From JACPDH01 sp041671505 (GTDB taxonomy: Bacteria > Acidobacteriota > Thermoanaerobaculia > Gp7-AA8): a stretch of 64,000 bases of DNA. Below are positions 26,500 to 35,306 of this stretch, piece after piece; the stretch's first letter is position 1, and each line of letters opens with the position of its first letter. The notes below the pieces were generated by a model. The model ran no database searches. It was given only the letters and a program-made list of their open reading frames with translations, and had not been told where the DNA came from. The position numbers and the translations under genes are program-made. The stretch lies in contig JBAZBK010000019.1 in assembly GCA_041671505.1 (NCBI GenBank), forward strand, positions 62,001 to 126,000. Direction: 5' to 3'.

Positions 26500-28887
26500 A
26501 TGTCGGAAAACTACACAGCAGAAGACATTAAAGTTCTTAAGGGGCTCGATGCGGTGCGCAAGCGCCCCGGCATGTACATCGGCGACGTCGACGACGTCGC
26601 GGGCCTTCACCACATGGTCTACGAGACCGTCGACAACGCGATCGACGAGTGCATGGCGGGGTACGCGACGCGCGTGCAGGTGACGATCCATCCCGACAAC
26701 TCGGTGACGGTGGAAGACGACGGGAGAGGCATCCCCGTCGACATGCACAAGGAAGAGGGCCGCTCGGCAGCGGAAGTCATCATGACGGAGCTGCACGCCG
26801 GCGGAAAGTTCGACAACAACTCGTACAAGGTCTCCGGCGGTCTTCACGGCGTCGGCGTCTCGGTCGTCAATTTTCTCTCCGAGTGGCTCGAGCTCGAGAT
26901 TCACCGCGAAGAGCAGATCTGGGTGCAGAGCTACCGCCGCGGTAAGGCGGTGGCTGCGCTGAAGAAGGCCGGCCGCACCAAGAGCCGCGGAACGAAGGTC
27001 ACCTTCAAGCCCGACCACGAAGTCTTCTCCGTGCTCGAGATGAACTTCAACACGCTCTCGCAGCGGATGCGCGAGCTCGCGTTCCTCAACTCGGGAGCGA
27101 GGATCTTCATCCACGACGAGCGGACCGAGACCCGCCAGGAGTATTTCTACGAGGGGGGCATCAAAGCCTTCGTCGAAGATCTCAGCAAGACGAAGGCGCC
27201 GATCCACGCCGAGCCGATCTATCTCCGCGAAGAGCGCGACGGCGAGACGGTCGAGATCGCGCTGCAGTGGAACGAAGGCTACAGCGAGAACGTCTACGCG
27301 TTCACGAACACCATCAAGAACTCCGACGGCGGAACTCATCTCGAGGGCTTCAAGCTCGCGCTGACGCGGACGATCAACAAGTACGCGGAAGAAGAGAACC
27401 TTCTCGCCCGCACGAAAGTCTCGATCGAGGGCGACGACATCCGCGAGGGCCTCACCGCCGTCGTCTCGGTGAAGATTCGCGAGCCCCGCTTCTCGTCGCA
27501 GACCAAGGACAAGCTCGTCTCCTCGCACGTGAAGACCTGGGTCAGCCAGGTGTTAGGCGACCGTCTCGGCGAATACCTCGGCGAACACCCCAAGGAAGCG
27601 CGACGCATCATCGAGAAAATCGTCGATGCGGCAACGGCGCGCGAAGCTGCGCGACGGGCCCGCGACCTGACGCGTCGCAAGGGCATCCTCGACTCGGGAT
27701 CGCTTCCCGGAAAGCTCGCCGACTGCCAGGAGCGCGATCCCTCCAAGGCCGAGATCTTCTTCGTCGAGGGTGATTCGGCAGGCGGCTCGGCCAAGCAGGG
27801 GCGCGACCGCCGGTTCCAGGCGATCATGCCGCTCAAAGGGAAGATCCTCAACGTCGAGAAGGCGCGGCTCGACAAGATGCTCGCGTCCGAGGAGATCCGC
27901 CTCATGATCTCGGCGTTAGGCACGAGCATCGGCAGCGACGACTTCTCGATCGAGAAGCTCCGCTACCACAAGGTCATCATCATGACCGACGCCGACGTCG
28001 ACGGGTCGCACATCCGTACGCTGATCCTGACGTTCTTCTACCGGAACATGCCGGAAGTGATCCGTCGCGGGCACCTCTACATCGCGCAGCCGCCGCTGTT
28101 CAGGGTCGTGCACGGCAAGAGCGAGGAGTACGTCAAGGACGAGAAGTCGCTCACGCGCATGCTCCTCCGCCGTGTTGCCGCGTCGATCGACCTCCGCTCG
28201 TCGAGTGGCGCGATCGAGGCGACCGCGATCGAACCGCTGCTCGAGCTGATGGAAGAGTACCGGATGCACATGGGCAAGCTCGAGGCGCGCGGGATTCCGC
28301 GCGTCGTGATCGAGGCGCTTCTCGCCGCCGGGCTCACGGACCACGATGCGCTCCAGGACGCCGACCGGCTCGAAGCGGCGCGCGCCGCCCTCGAGGCGGC
28401 GCAGCTCCAGCACGTGACGGTCGAGCGCGACGAAGAGCACGAGATGTCGCGGATCTGCATGTTGGCGAGCCGCAACGGCTCCTCGCGGGCGATCGTCGTC
28501 GACTTCGACTTCGTCAGGCAGCATGAGTTCATGGAGGCGGGCCGCATCCGCGAGGCGATGGCTGCAGCGGGAGGCGGCGGGCCGTGGGTTCTGTCGCACA
28601 ACGAAGAGTCGCTCGAGACAGGTGACGTCGACGTGCTTCTCGAGCGGGTGTACGAGCTCGCCAAGAAGGGTCTCACCATCAACCGATACAAGGGCCTCGG
28701 AGAGATGAACCCGGAGCAGCTCTGGGAGACGACGATGGATCCCACGAAGCGCCAGTTGCTCCGCGTCGTCGTCGACGACGAGAACGCGGCCGACGGCGTG
28801 TTCACGCTCCTCATGGGCGACCTCGTCGAGCCGCGCCGCCAGTTCATCGAAGACAACGCATTGAACGTCAGAAACCTCGACGTCTGA
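26500..28887 (+). CDS. gyrB: DNA gyrase subunit B
   Basis: This 795-residue ATPase subunit of gyrase has the GHKL ATP site ('YETVDNAIDECMAG', 'DDGRGIPVDMH', 'GLHGVGVSVVN'). The Toprim motif is 'FVEGDSAGGSAKQGRDRRFQ', and there is an extra domain of about 165 residues before 'GLTINRYKGLGEMNPEQLW', as in Gram-negative GyrB. The ATG at 26500 gives the conserved start MSENYTAEDIKVLKGLDAVR; an in-frame GTG lies at 26461. No strong ribosome binding site or promoter is visible in the 195-base gap upstream. Confidence 0.97.
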   Translation: MSENYTAEDIKVLKGLDAVRKRPGMYIGDVDDVAGLHHMVYETVDNAIDECMAGYATRVQVTIHPDNSVTVEDDGRGIPVDMHKEEGRSAAEVIMTELHAGGKFDNNSYKVSGGLHGVGVSVVNFLSEWLELEIHREEQIWVQSYRRGKAVAALKKAGRTKSRGTKVTFKPDHEVFSVLEMNFNTLSQRMRELAFLNSGARIFIHDERTETRQEYFYEGGIKAFVEDLSKTKAPIHAEPIYLREERDGETVEIALQWNEGYSENVYAFTNTIKNSDGGTHLEGFKLALTRTINKYAEEENLLARTKVSIEGDDIREGLTAVVSVKIREPRFSSQTKDKLVSSHVKTWVSQVLGDRLGEYLGEHPKEARRIIEKIVDAATAREAARRARDLTRRKGILDSGSLPGKLADCQERDPSKAEIFFVEGDSAGGSAKQGRDRRFQAIMPLKGKILNVEKARLDKMLASEEIRLMISALGTSIGSDDFSIEKLRYHKVIIMTDADVDGSHIRTLILTFFYRNMPEVIRRGHLYIAQPPLFRVVHGKSEEYVKDEKSLTRMLLRRVAASIDLRSSSGAIEATAIEPLLELMEEYRMHMGKLEARGIPRVVIEALLAAGLTDHDALQDADRLEAARAALEAAQLQHVTVERDEEHEMSRICMLASRNGSSRAIVVDFDFVRQHEFMEAGRIREAMAAAGGGGPWVLSHNEESLETGDVDVLLERVYELAKKGLTINRYKGLGEMNPEQLWETTMDPTKRQLLRVVVDDENAADGVFTLLMGDLVEPRRQFIEDNALNVRNLDV

Positions 28888-28939
28888 GGCAGCGGGCAGA
28901 GCAACACGATCCCCGCCCCGGAACCGGAAACCAGAGAGC

Positions 28940-31474
28940 ATGGCTGAAGAGACACTGAACGAAATCAAAGGCCCGCAAGTCAACATCCAGGACGAGATGC
29001 GCAAGTCGTATCTCGACTACGCGATGTCGGTCATCATCGGCCGCGCGCTTCCCGACGTGCGCGACGGCCTCAAGCCGGTCCACCGCCGCATCCTCTACGG
29101 GATGTACGAGCAGGGGAACACGTCGACCAAGGCCTACAAGAAGTCGGCCCGCATCGTCGGCGACGTCATGGGCAAGTTCCACCCGCATGGCGACAGCGCG
29201 ATCTACGACTCGGTCGTCCGCATGGCGCAGGACTTCTCCATGCGCTATCCGCTCGTCGACGGCCAGGGAAATTTCGGGTCGATCGACGGCGACAACGCCG
29301 CGGCGATGCGTTACACCGAGGTCCGCCTCACGAAGCTCGCCGAAGAGCTGCTTCGCGACGACATCGACAAGGAGACGGTCGACTGGGTGCCTAACTACGA
29401 CGGCTCGCTCGTCGAGCCTTCGGTGCTTCCCGCGAAATATCCGAACCTTCTCGTCAACGGATCCTCCGGCATCGCGGTCGGCATGTCGACCAACATTCCG
29501 CCGCACAACCTCGGCGAGATCATCGATGCCTGCCTGATGGTCATCGACAACCCCGACGCCACGGTCCCCGAGCTTATGAAGGTGCTGCCCGGGCCCGACT
29601 TCCCGACCGCCGGATTCATCCACGGCATCGACGGGATCGTCTCGGCGTACAAGGAAGGCCGCGGAATCATCCAGATGCGCGCGCGCGCCGAGTTCGAGCC
29701 GATGGAGAAGGGAGACCGGCAGGCGATCATCGTCACCGAGATCCCGTACATGACGAACAAGGCGAGGCTTCTCGAGAAGATCGCCGAGCTGGTCAAGGAA
29801 AAGAGAATCGAAGGGATCAGCGACCTGCGCGACGAGTCGGACCGCACCGGCATGCGGATCGTCATCGAGCTCAAGCGGGGAGAGATCCCCGAGGTCGTGT
29901 TGAACAACCTCTACAAGAACACGGCCATGCAGTCGACGTTCGGCATCATCTTCCTCGCCATCGTCGACAACCAGCCGAAGGTGCTCTCGCTCCCCGAGAT
30001 GCTCCGGCACTTCCTCGATCACCGGAAGGAGATCGTGGTCCGCCGCACGCGGTTCGATCTCGACAAGGCGAAGGCGCGCGCCCACATCCTCGAGGGGCTC
30101 GTCAAGGCGCTCGACCACCTCGACGAGGTGATCGCGCTCATCCGTGCGAGCAAGACGCCGGAAGACGCCCGCAACGGCCTCGTGTCGCAGCTCGATTTTT
30201 CGACGCTGCAGGCGCAGGCGATTCTCGACATGCGACTCCAGCGCCTGACCGGGCTCGAGCGCGACAAGATCGTCCAGGAGTATCAGGAGATCCTCGCGCT
30301 GATCTCGCGTCTCGAGGCGATTCTCGCTTCGGAGAAGCTCGTGCTCGAGATCATCGCGAACGAACTTCGCGACATCAAGGAAGCCTACGGCGACAAGCGG
30401 CGCACGGAGATCATCGCCGAGGCGAGCGACATTTCGATCGAGGACATGATCCCCGACGACGACATGGTCATCACGGTCTCCCGCGGCGGATACATCAAGC
30501 GCTCGCCGCTCGCGCTCTACCGCGCGCAGGGACGCGGCGGCAAGGGACGCCTCGGGATGACGACGAAGGAAGAGGATGTCGTCGAGCATCTCTTCGTCGC
30601 GTCGGCGCACTCGTACATCCTCGTATTCACCGACCAGGGTCGCCTCTACTGGCTCAAAGTGCACCGCGTGCCCGAGGTCGGTGCCGCGGCGCGCGGCAAG
30701 GCGATCGTGAACCTGCTGCAGTTGCAGGAAGGGGAGCAGATGCGCGCCCTCCTGGCGGCGAAGGACTTCACTGAAGGCAAGTACGTCGTCTTCGTCACGC
30801 GCAAGGGGCGCGTGAAGAAGACCGAGCTTGCCGCGTTCTCCAACCCGCGGGCAAACGGCATCATCGCGATCGACATCAACGCCGGGGACGACCTTCACAG
30901 CGTCGAGCTCTCCGACGGTGACTCCGACATCTTCATCGGCACGCACGAGGGGATGGCGATCAAGTTCCCCGAAGACGATGTGCGCGAGATGGGTCGCGGC
31001 GCCGCGGGCGTCAAAGGCATCACGCTGGCAGATGACGACTTCGTCGTCGACATGGCGGTTCTGCGACGCGACGTGCCGGGCGAGATCCTGACGATCACGA
31101 CCGGCGGCTTCGGAAAACGCACCGGTCGCGACGAGTACCGGCTCCAGAGCCGCGGCGGCAAGGGCGTAAGGAACATCCGGACGACCGACAAGAACGGGAA
31201 GGTCATCGGCATCTCCTACGTGACCGAGGAAGAGCAGATTCTTCTCATCACGGAGCAGGGAAAGATGATCCGGACGAGCTGCGCGTCGATCCGCTCGGTC
31301 GGCCGCGCGACGCAGGGCGTCCGTGTCATCAACATCGACGAGGGTGATGTCGTCGTCGCCGCCGTCAAGGTCGTCGAGAAGGAAGACGAGACGATCGATG
31401 CCGCGGTCGAAGGCGACGAGACGACGCCGTCGCCCGAAACTGCCGGCCAGGGTGGCGACGAGCCAGTGAACTGA
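28940..31474 (+). CDS. gyrA: DNA gyrase subunit A
   Basis: This 844-residue DNA-cleaving subunit has the catalytic Tyr in 'AAMRYTEVRLTKLAEELL' at about residue 125. The quinolone-resistance region is 'HPHGDSAIYDSVVRMAQDF'. The beta-pinwheel C-terminus has a GyrA-box 'QGRGGKGRLG' and a second, similar 'QSRGGKGVRN'. Presence of the GyrA-box supports gyrase rather than topoisomerase IV. It follows gyrB by 52 bases and is closed by a strong terminator. Confidence 0.97.
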   Translation: MAEETLNEIKGPQVNIQDEMRKSYLDYAMSVIIGRALPDVRDGLKPVHRRILYGMYEQGNTSTKAYKKSARIVGDVMGKFHPHGDSAIYDSVVRMAQDFSMRYPLVDGQGNFGSIDGDNAAAMRYTEVRLTKLAEELLRDDIDKETVDWVPNYDGSLVEPSVLPAKYPNLLVNGSSGIAVGMSTNIPPHNLGEIIDACLMVIDNPDATVPELMKVLPGPDFPTAGFIHGIDGIVSAYKEGRGIIQMRARAEFEPMEKGDRQAIIVTEIPYMTNKARLLEKIAELVKEKRIEGISDLRDESDRTGMRIVIELKRGEIPEVVLNNLYKNTAMQSTFGIIFLAIVDNQPKVLSLPEMLRHFLDHRKEIVVRRTRFDLDKAKARAHILEGLVKALDHLDEVIALIRASKTPEDARNGLVSQLDFSTLQAQAILDMRLQRLTGLERDKIVQEYQEILALISRLEAILASEKLVLEIIANELRDIKEAYGDKRRTEIIAEASDISIEDMIPDDDMVITVSRGGYIKRSPLALYRAQGRGGKGRLGMTTKEEDVVEHLFVASAHSYILVFTDQGRLYWLKVHRVPEVGAAARGKAIVNLLQLQEGEQMRALLAAKDFTEGKYVVFVTRKGRVKKTELAAFSNPRANGIIAIDINAGDDLHSVELSDGDSDIFIGTHEGMAIKFPEDDVREMGRGAAGVKGITLADDDFVVDMAVLRRDVPGEILTITTGGFGKRTGRDEYRLQSRGGKGVRNIRTTDKNGKVIGISYVTEEEQILLITEQGKMIRTSCASIRSVGRATQGVRVINIDEGDVVVAAVKVVEKEDETIDAAVEGDETTPSPETAGQGGDEPVN

Positions 31475-31503
31475 CCCGCGTCTCAGAGCAAAGGAACCGA
31501 TCT

Positions 31504-31537
31504 GCAGGGGCACGGCACGCCGTGCCCCTGCCTGTTT
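31504..31537 (+). terminator. Terminator after gyrA
   Basis: A perfect 13-bp GC-rich stem (31504-31516 with 31519-31531) is followed by CTGTTT. It lies 30 bases past the gyrA stop. Confidence 0.8.
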
Positions 31538-31589
31538 CTGCCTCCGTTTCTCGCCGGTTCCTCGAGTCGCTCATGCAAGCGGCCCCTCA

Positions 31590-31618
31590 CTGCCATTTCC
31601 GAAGGCGCGGTGTAGAAT
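31590..31618 (+). promoter_or_regulatory. Promoter of the acyl-CoA dehydrogenase gene
   Basis: CTGCCA (31590-31595) and TAGAAT (31613-31618) are 17 bases apart. A CCGGAGG ribosome binding site (31634-31640) follows before the ATG at 31645. Confidence 0.5.
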
Positions 31619-31644
31619 GCGCCGCAGTTTTCTCCGGAGGAAAC

Positions 31645-32868
31645 ATGCGCGAGCTGCTCAGCAAACAGAATCTCGATTACATGGACCGCGCCCGCGAGGT
31701 TGCGGAAAAGTTCGTCAGGCCCCGCGCCGCGGAGCTCGACCGCACGGGCGAATACGGATGGGACATTCTCGAGGCGCTCAAGAAGTACGAGCTCACCGGA
31801 ATCTGGATTCCCAAGGCGTACGGCGGGCAGGGGGCGGGAGTGCTCGATCTCTGCCTCGTCGTGGAGCAGCTTGCGCGCGCGTGCGGCGGAGTCGGTGTCG
31901 CGTACGCGGTCAATGCCCTCGGTTCGTTCCCGATCATGCTCAACGCGACCGAGGAGCAGAAGCTCAAGTACCTTCCGTCGATCGCGAGCGGCGACAAGCT
32001 GATTGCCTTCGCGCTGTCGGAGAAGGCCTCGGGGTCCGACGCGGGAAGCCTCCGCACCACGGCGATCAAGGATGGCGGCGACTTCGTCATCAACGGCGAC
32101 AAGAAGTGGAACACCAACGGCGGCCAGGCGACGATCTACTCCGTGTATGCGCTGACCGATCCGTCACGCGGCATGCGCGGCATCTCGGGCTTCATCGTCG
32201 AGCGCGACACTCCGGGCTTCAAGCTCGGCAAGCGCGAAGACACGATGGGCATCCGCACGGTGTCGGTGCACGAGCTCCACTTCAACGACTGTCGCGTGCC
32301 GGCGTCGCAGCTACTGGGTGGCAAGGAAGGCGACGGGTTCAAGAACGCGATGATGACGCTCGACCGCGCGCGTCCCGGTGTGGCCGCGCAGGCGCTTGGT
32401 CTGGCGCAGGGCGCGCTCGAGTGGGCGCTGCGATACACCTCGGAGCGCAAGCAGTTCGGCCAGACCGTCATGTCGCACCAGGCGATTCAGTTCATGCTGG
32501 CCGACATGGCGACGCAGGTCGAGGCGGCGCGCCAGCTCGTCTACACCGCGGCGAAGGTCATCGACTCCGGCGCGAAGAACGTCAACAAGATCGCCGCGAT
32601 GGCGAAGGTCTTCGCGACCGACACCGCGATGAAGGTCACGACCGACGCCGTGCAGCTCTTCGGCGGCTACGGATACTGCAAGGACTACCCGATCGAGAAG
32701 TACATGCGCGACGCGAAGATCACGCAGATCTACGAGGGAACGAACCAGGTGCAGCGTCTCGTGATCGGCCGCGCGCTCACGCGCGAGCTCAAGGAGTACA
32801 CCGGCCACCTCGACTGCATCGTCGAGCACTTCGCGGAAGGGAGCGAGCCGGCGGCGTCCGGCGAATAG
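31645..32868 (+). CDS. Acyl-CoA dehydrogenase
   Basis: This 407-residue FAD enzyme catalyses alpha,beta-dehydrogenation of acyl-CoA thioesters. It has the signatures 'FALSEKASGSDAGSL' (FAD/substrate contact) and 'QLFGGYGYCKDYPIEKYMRD', and the catalytic Glu is probably the one in 'IYEGTNQVQRLVIGR'. The length matches short- or branched-chain acyl-CoA dehydrogenases; the exact substrate cannot be read. The ATG at 31645 has a strong CCGGAGG ribosome binding site. No beta-oxidation partner genes lie beside it. Confidence 0.92.
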   Translation: MRELLSKQNLDYMDRAREVAEKFVRPRAAELDRTGEYGWDILEALKKYELTGIWIPKAYGGQGAGVLDLCLVVEQLARACGGVGVAYAVNALGSFPIMLNATEEQKLKYLPSIASGDKLIAFALSEKASGSDAGSLRTTAIKDGGDFVINGDKKWNTNGGQATIYSVYALTDPSRGMRGISGFIVERDTPGFKLGKREDTMGIRTVSVHELHFNDCRVPASQLLGGKEGDGFKNAMMTLDRARPGVAAQALGLAQGALEWALRYTSERKQFGQTVMSHQAIQFMLADMATQVEAARQLVYTAAKVIDSGAKNVNKIAAMAKVFATDTAMKVTTDAVQLFGGYGYCKDYPIEKYMRDAKITQIYEGTNQVQRLVIGRALTRELKEYTGHLDCIVEHFAEGSEPAASGE

Positions 32869-32880
32869 CGGCGATCACCC

Positions 32881-32914
32881 TGGCGGCGCGCGTCGGTCAG
32901 CGACCGCGCCGCCA
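32881..32914. terminator. Two-way terminator between acyl-CoA dehydrogenase and zinc-ribbon genes
   Basis: A perfect 10-bp stem (TGGCGGCGCG at 32881-32890, complement at 32905-32914) lies 12 bases past the dehydrogenase stop. It overlaps the last codons of the convergent zinc-ribbon gene. Confidence 0.55.
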
Positions 32915-33136
32915 CTGCCGCGCCTTCACCCACTCGAAAACCCCGCTCACCGCCCCCGCGGGAATCCAGCTGTCGCCGCCGCATTTCGGACAGCGGTTCC
33001 TGAAGGGAGGGTTCTTCCCGCAGTCGGGGCAGACGATCATCACTTCGATCGGAGCGCGCGGAGTCGTTTTCCGCGCCGCGACGAGCGCGTCGAGCAGCGC
33101 GTCGAGCTCCACGATCGCTTCCGAGAGTCCCGCCAT
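32897..33136 (-). CDS. Small zinc-ribbon protein, unknown function
   Basis: This 79-residue protein has a helical N-terminus (MAGLSEAIVELDALLDALVA) and one zinc ribbon with two CPxCG knuckles, 'VCPDCGKNP' and 'NRCPKCGGDSW'. The ATG at 33136 has a GGGAAGAG ribosome binding site and lies 20 bases after the RNase G stop, so the two genes are probably cotranscribed. I do not recognise a named family. A role tied to RNase G or RNA is only suggested by position. Confidence 0.65.
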   Translation of the reverse strand: MAGLSEAIVELDALLDALVAARKTTPRAPIEVMIVCPDCGKNPPFRNRCPKCGGDSWIPAGAVSGVFEWVKARQWRRGR

Positions 33137-33156
33137 GGTGATGAGCTCTTCCCGCG

Positions 33157-34650
33157 TCAGACGCGCACGACGTCGAACTGCTCGTGGTGCAGGTTGTCGT
33201 CGGGCTTGAGCACGAGATGGACGCGAAGCGACCGCTCCACGTCGGCGAGGATCCCGTGCTCGTCGCTGCGGACGGCCTGATAGATGTCGGGATTCACGCG
33301 AACGATGACTTCCTGCTCCTCCTCGAGGTCGCGAAGCTTCATCAGCTCGCGCCAGAGCTCCATCATCACGGTCGTGTTCGATTTCACGCGTCCCGAGCCG
33401 CCGCAGTAGGGGCACGGCTGCGTCAGCGAGCGCTCGAGGCTCTGCCTAACGCGCTTGCGCGTCATCTCGATCAGGCCGAACTCGGAGATCTGGAGCACCT
33501 TCGTCTTCGACCGATCCTTCCGGATCTCCTTCTGGAGAGCCTCGTAGACCTGGTCGCGGTTCGTCTGGATCTCCATGTCGATGAAGTCGGCGACGATGAT
33601 GCCGCCGAGGTCGCGCAGGCGGATCTGGCGGACGATCTCCTTCGTCGCTTCGAGGTTCGTCCGGAAGACGGTCTCCTCGAGATTCTTCTTGCCGACGTAC
33701 TTCCCCGTGTTCACGTCGATCGCGACGAGCGCCTCGGTCTGGTTGATGACGATGTAGCCGCCCGAGCGCAGCCAGACCTTCGACTTGAGCGCCCGCTCGA
33801 TTTCCGGCTCGATCCCGAACTCGTCGAAAATCGGCTCTTCGCGCCGGTAGAGCCTGACGCGCGGGACGAGCGCCGGCTGGATCTTGTCGAGGAACTCCAC
33901 GATGCGCTGGTACTGCTCCACGGAATCGACCCAGACCGTCTTGAAGTCGGGCGAGAGGACGTCGCGGATCGTGCGGAGCACGAGATCGAGATCGTGATGG
34001 AGCGCCGTGGGCGACGACGCTTTCTCCGCGCGACGCTTGATCTCCTCCCAGAGGCCCGTGAGGTACTTCTGGTCCGCGCGGAACTCTTCTTCGTTCTTCC
34101 CTTCGCCGGCCGTGCGGACGATGAAGCCGCCGGGGCCGGTGCGGATCTGTTCGAGGATCTCTTTCAGGCGCGCGCGCTCGGTCTCGTCTTCGATCCTGCG
34201 CGACACGCCGATGTGGCTCACCGTCGGCATGTAGACGAGAAACCGCCCCGGCAGGGTGATGTGCGTCGTGATGCGCGCCCCTTTGCCGGCGATCGAATCC
34301 TTGGATACCTGAACGAGGATCTCCTGCCCCTCGCGCAGAAGGTCGGCGATCGAGGCCTCGGGGCGCGGAGCCTGGTCCTCGAAATGGAGCTCGTCGCCGT
34401 GCTCGGCGTCGTACTCCTCGAACTCCTCGATCACGTCGGAGACGTAGAGGAACGCGTCGCGTTCGAGCCCGACGTCGACGAACGCCGACTGCATTCCGGG
34501 GAGCACCTTGGTCACGTGCCCCTTGTAGATGTTGCCGACGACGGTCCGCTGCTTCTGCCGCTCGACCCAGAGCTCGACGACCTGCCCTTCGTCAATGACA
34601 GCGATCCTCGACTCGTGGTTCGTCGCGTTGATGACCAGTTCCTGAGACAT
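33157..34650 (-). CDS. rng: Ribonuclease G (RNase E/G family)
   Basis: This 497-residue endoribonuclease acts in rRNA maturation and mRNA decay. The S1 domain is at residues 35-120 ('GNIYKGHVTKVLPGMQSAFV'). The catalytic DNase I-like region has 'VAIDVNTGKYVGKKNLEETV' and 'RDLGGIIVADFIDM', with the Mg-binding aspartates. A zinc-link-like 'CPYCGGSG' follows. It is short, without the long RNase E tail. The ATG at 34650 gives the conserved start MSQELVINATNHESRIAV. A TAGAAT hexamer ends seven bases before this ATG, which would give a leaderless transcript, and an AT-rich 9-bp repeat array lies directly upstream. Confidence 0.93.
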   Translation of the reverse strand: MSQELVINATNHESRIAVIDEGQVVELWVERQKQRTVVGNIYKGHVTKVLPGMQSAFVDVGLERDAFLYVSDVIEEFEEYDAEHGDELHFEDQAPRPEASIADLLREGQEILVQVSKDSIAGKGARITTHITLPGRFLVYMPTVSHIGVSRRIEDETERARLKEILEQIRTGPGGFIVRTAGEGKNEEEFRADQKYLTGLWEEIKRRAEKASSPTALHHDLDLVLRTIRDVLSPDFKTVWVDSVEQYQRIVEFLDKIQPALVPRVRLYRREEPIFDEFGIEPEIERALKSKVWLRSGGYIVINQTEALVAIDVNTGKYVGKKNLEETVFRTNLEATKEIVRQIRLRDLGGIIVADFIDMEIQTNRDQVYEALQKEIRKDRSKTKVLQISEFGLIEMTRKRVRQSLERSLTQPCPYCGGSGRVKSNTTVMMELWRELMKLRDLEEEQEVIVRVNPDIYQAVRSDEHGILADVERSLRVHLVLKPDDNLHHEQFDVVRV

Positions 34651-34657
34651 TGGCGTG

Positions 34658-34663
34658 ATTCTA
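34658..34663 (-). promoter_or_regulatory. -10 hexamer placed for a leaderless rng transcript
   Basis: On the minus strand TAGAAT is followed by seven bases and then the rng ATG. Transcription starting about seven bases after the hexamer would begin at the start codon itself. No Shine-Dalgarno sequence is visible. No clear -35 is seen; the repeat array occupies that place. Confidence 0.45.
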
Positions 34664-34693
34664 ATTGAGAATTGAGAATTGAGAATTGAGAGA
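34663..34693 (-). repeat. 9-bp-period AT-rich repeat, copy 1 (upstream of rng)
   Basis: About three and a half units of TCTCAATTC on the minus strand, immediately upstream of the rng start. The same 31-base sequence occurs inverted at 34782-34812 and again at 55682-55712. Confidence 0.85.
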
Positions 34694-34781
34694 GGGCGTA
34701 ACCGACTGTCTGCAGTCGACACCGGCTCGACGCCAGTCGGTTTCGGGACCTTCGCAAAGCGAGGGGAGGAGCCGAGGCGCA

Positions 34782-34812
34782 TCTCTCAATTCTCAATTCT
34801 CAATTCTCAATT
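34782..34812 (+). repeat. 9-bp-period AT-rich repeat, copy 2
   Basis: The inverted partner of copy 1, 88 bases away, so the pair could form a long stem. The loop contains a shorter inverted pair, ACCGACTG and CAGTCGGT. Together they look like a small palindromic repeat element between rng and the tRNA gene. Confidence 0.85.
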
Positions 34813-34873
34813 CCGCCCGGAATGGGTGATCAGACCCGTGGAATCATCCACCCCCCCGGGCGGTTAATGCGGC

Positions 34874-34902
34874 TTGACTTGGCGGGGAGCGCTCTGTTAC
34901 GT
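34874..34902 (+). promoter_or_regulatory. Promoter of tRNA-Asn
   Basis: TTGACT (34874-34879) and TTACGT (34897-34902) are 17 bases apart, with the tRNA starting 20 bases after the -10. Confidence 0.5.
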
Positions 34903-34922
34903 TCCGCGGCCGCCAACGATGT

Positions 34923-34995
34923 TCCGGCATAGCTCAGTTGGTAGAGCAACGGACTGTTAATCCGTGGGTCGTAGGTTCGAGTCCTACTGCCGGAG
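34923..34995 (+). tRNA. tRNA-Asn (anticodon GTT)
   Basis: The 73-base cloverleaf has a 7-bp acceptor stem (TCCGGCA with TGCCGGA), a D-loop AGCTCAGTTGGTAGAGC, the anticodon loop CTGTTAA reading GTT, and a T-arm GGTTCGAGTCC. CCA is encoded at 34996-34998. Confidence 0.98.
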
Positions 34996-35013
34996 CCACT
35001 TCGATGACAAGCC

Positions 35014-35038
35014 GAGCCCGGGGAGACCCGGGCTCTTT
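35014..35038 (+). terminator. Terminator of tRNA-Asn
   Basis: A perfect 9-bp stem (GAGCCCGGG and CCCGGGCTC) with a GAGA loop is followed by TTT, sixteen bases after the CCA. Confidence 0.8.
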
Positions 35039-35127
35039 GCTTTGCGCCGCATGGGGGAGGTCGCCGACGGCCAGGCCCGGGATGCGGAAATGCCTGGCTG
35101 CTTCCCGTGGCGCCGCACAAATTCGAA

Positions 35128-35156
35128 TTCGGGAACAATCCGCGACCCCTTATGAT
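35128..35156 (+). promoter_or_regulatory. Possible promoter of the glycan cluster
   Basis: TTCGGG (35128-35133) and TATGAT (35151-35156) are 17 bases apart, giving a leader of about 145 bases. The leader contains an AGGCTTC...GAAGCCT inverted repeat at about 35219-35250. Otherwise nothing is recognised between the tRNA terminator and the first cluster gene. Confidence 0.4.
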
Positions 35157-35306
35157 GAGCGGTCCGGGCTCCAGCCGTCCCGACGCGTGCATCGACCCAA
35201 GCCAGACGCCTCGGAGTGAGGCTTCGCGGCGGGACCGTGAAGCCTGCTCAGAGGCACGACGACGGAACGTCCCGAGGGGAAGTCGCCCCGGAAACCCGAG
35301 GTGCAG

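Noticed and set aside
25072..27528. 818-codon open frame on the minus strand across dnaN, recF and gyrB
   Set aside because: Spans three certain genes in antisense and shows no family motifs.
28868..31513. 881-codon open frame on the minus strand opposite gyrA
   Set aside because: Antisense shadow of a GC-rich gene. The product is Arg/Asp/Val-rich without domains, while gyrA on the other strand is certain.
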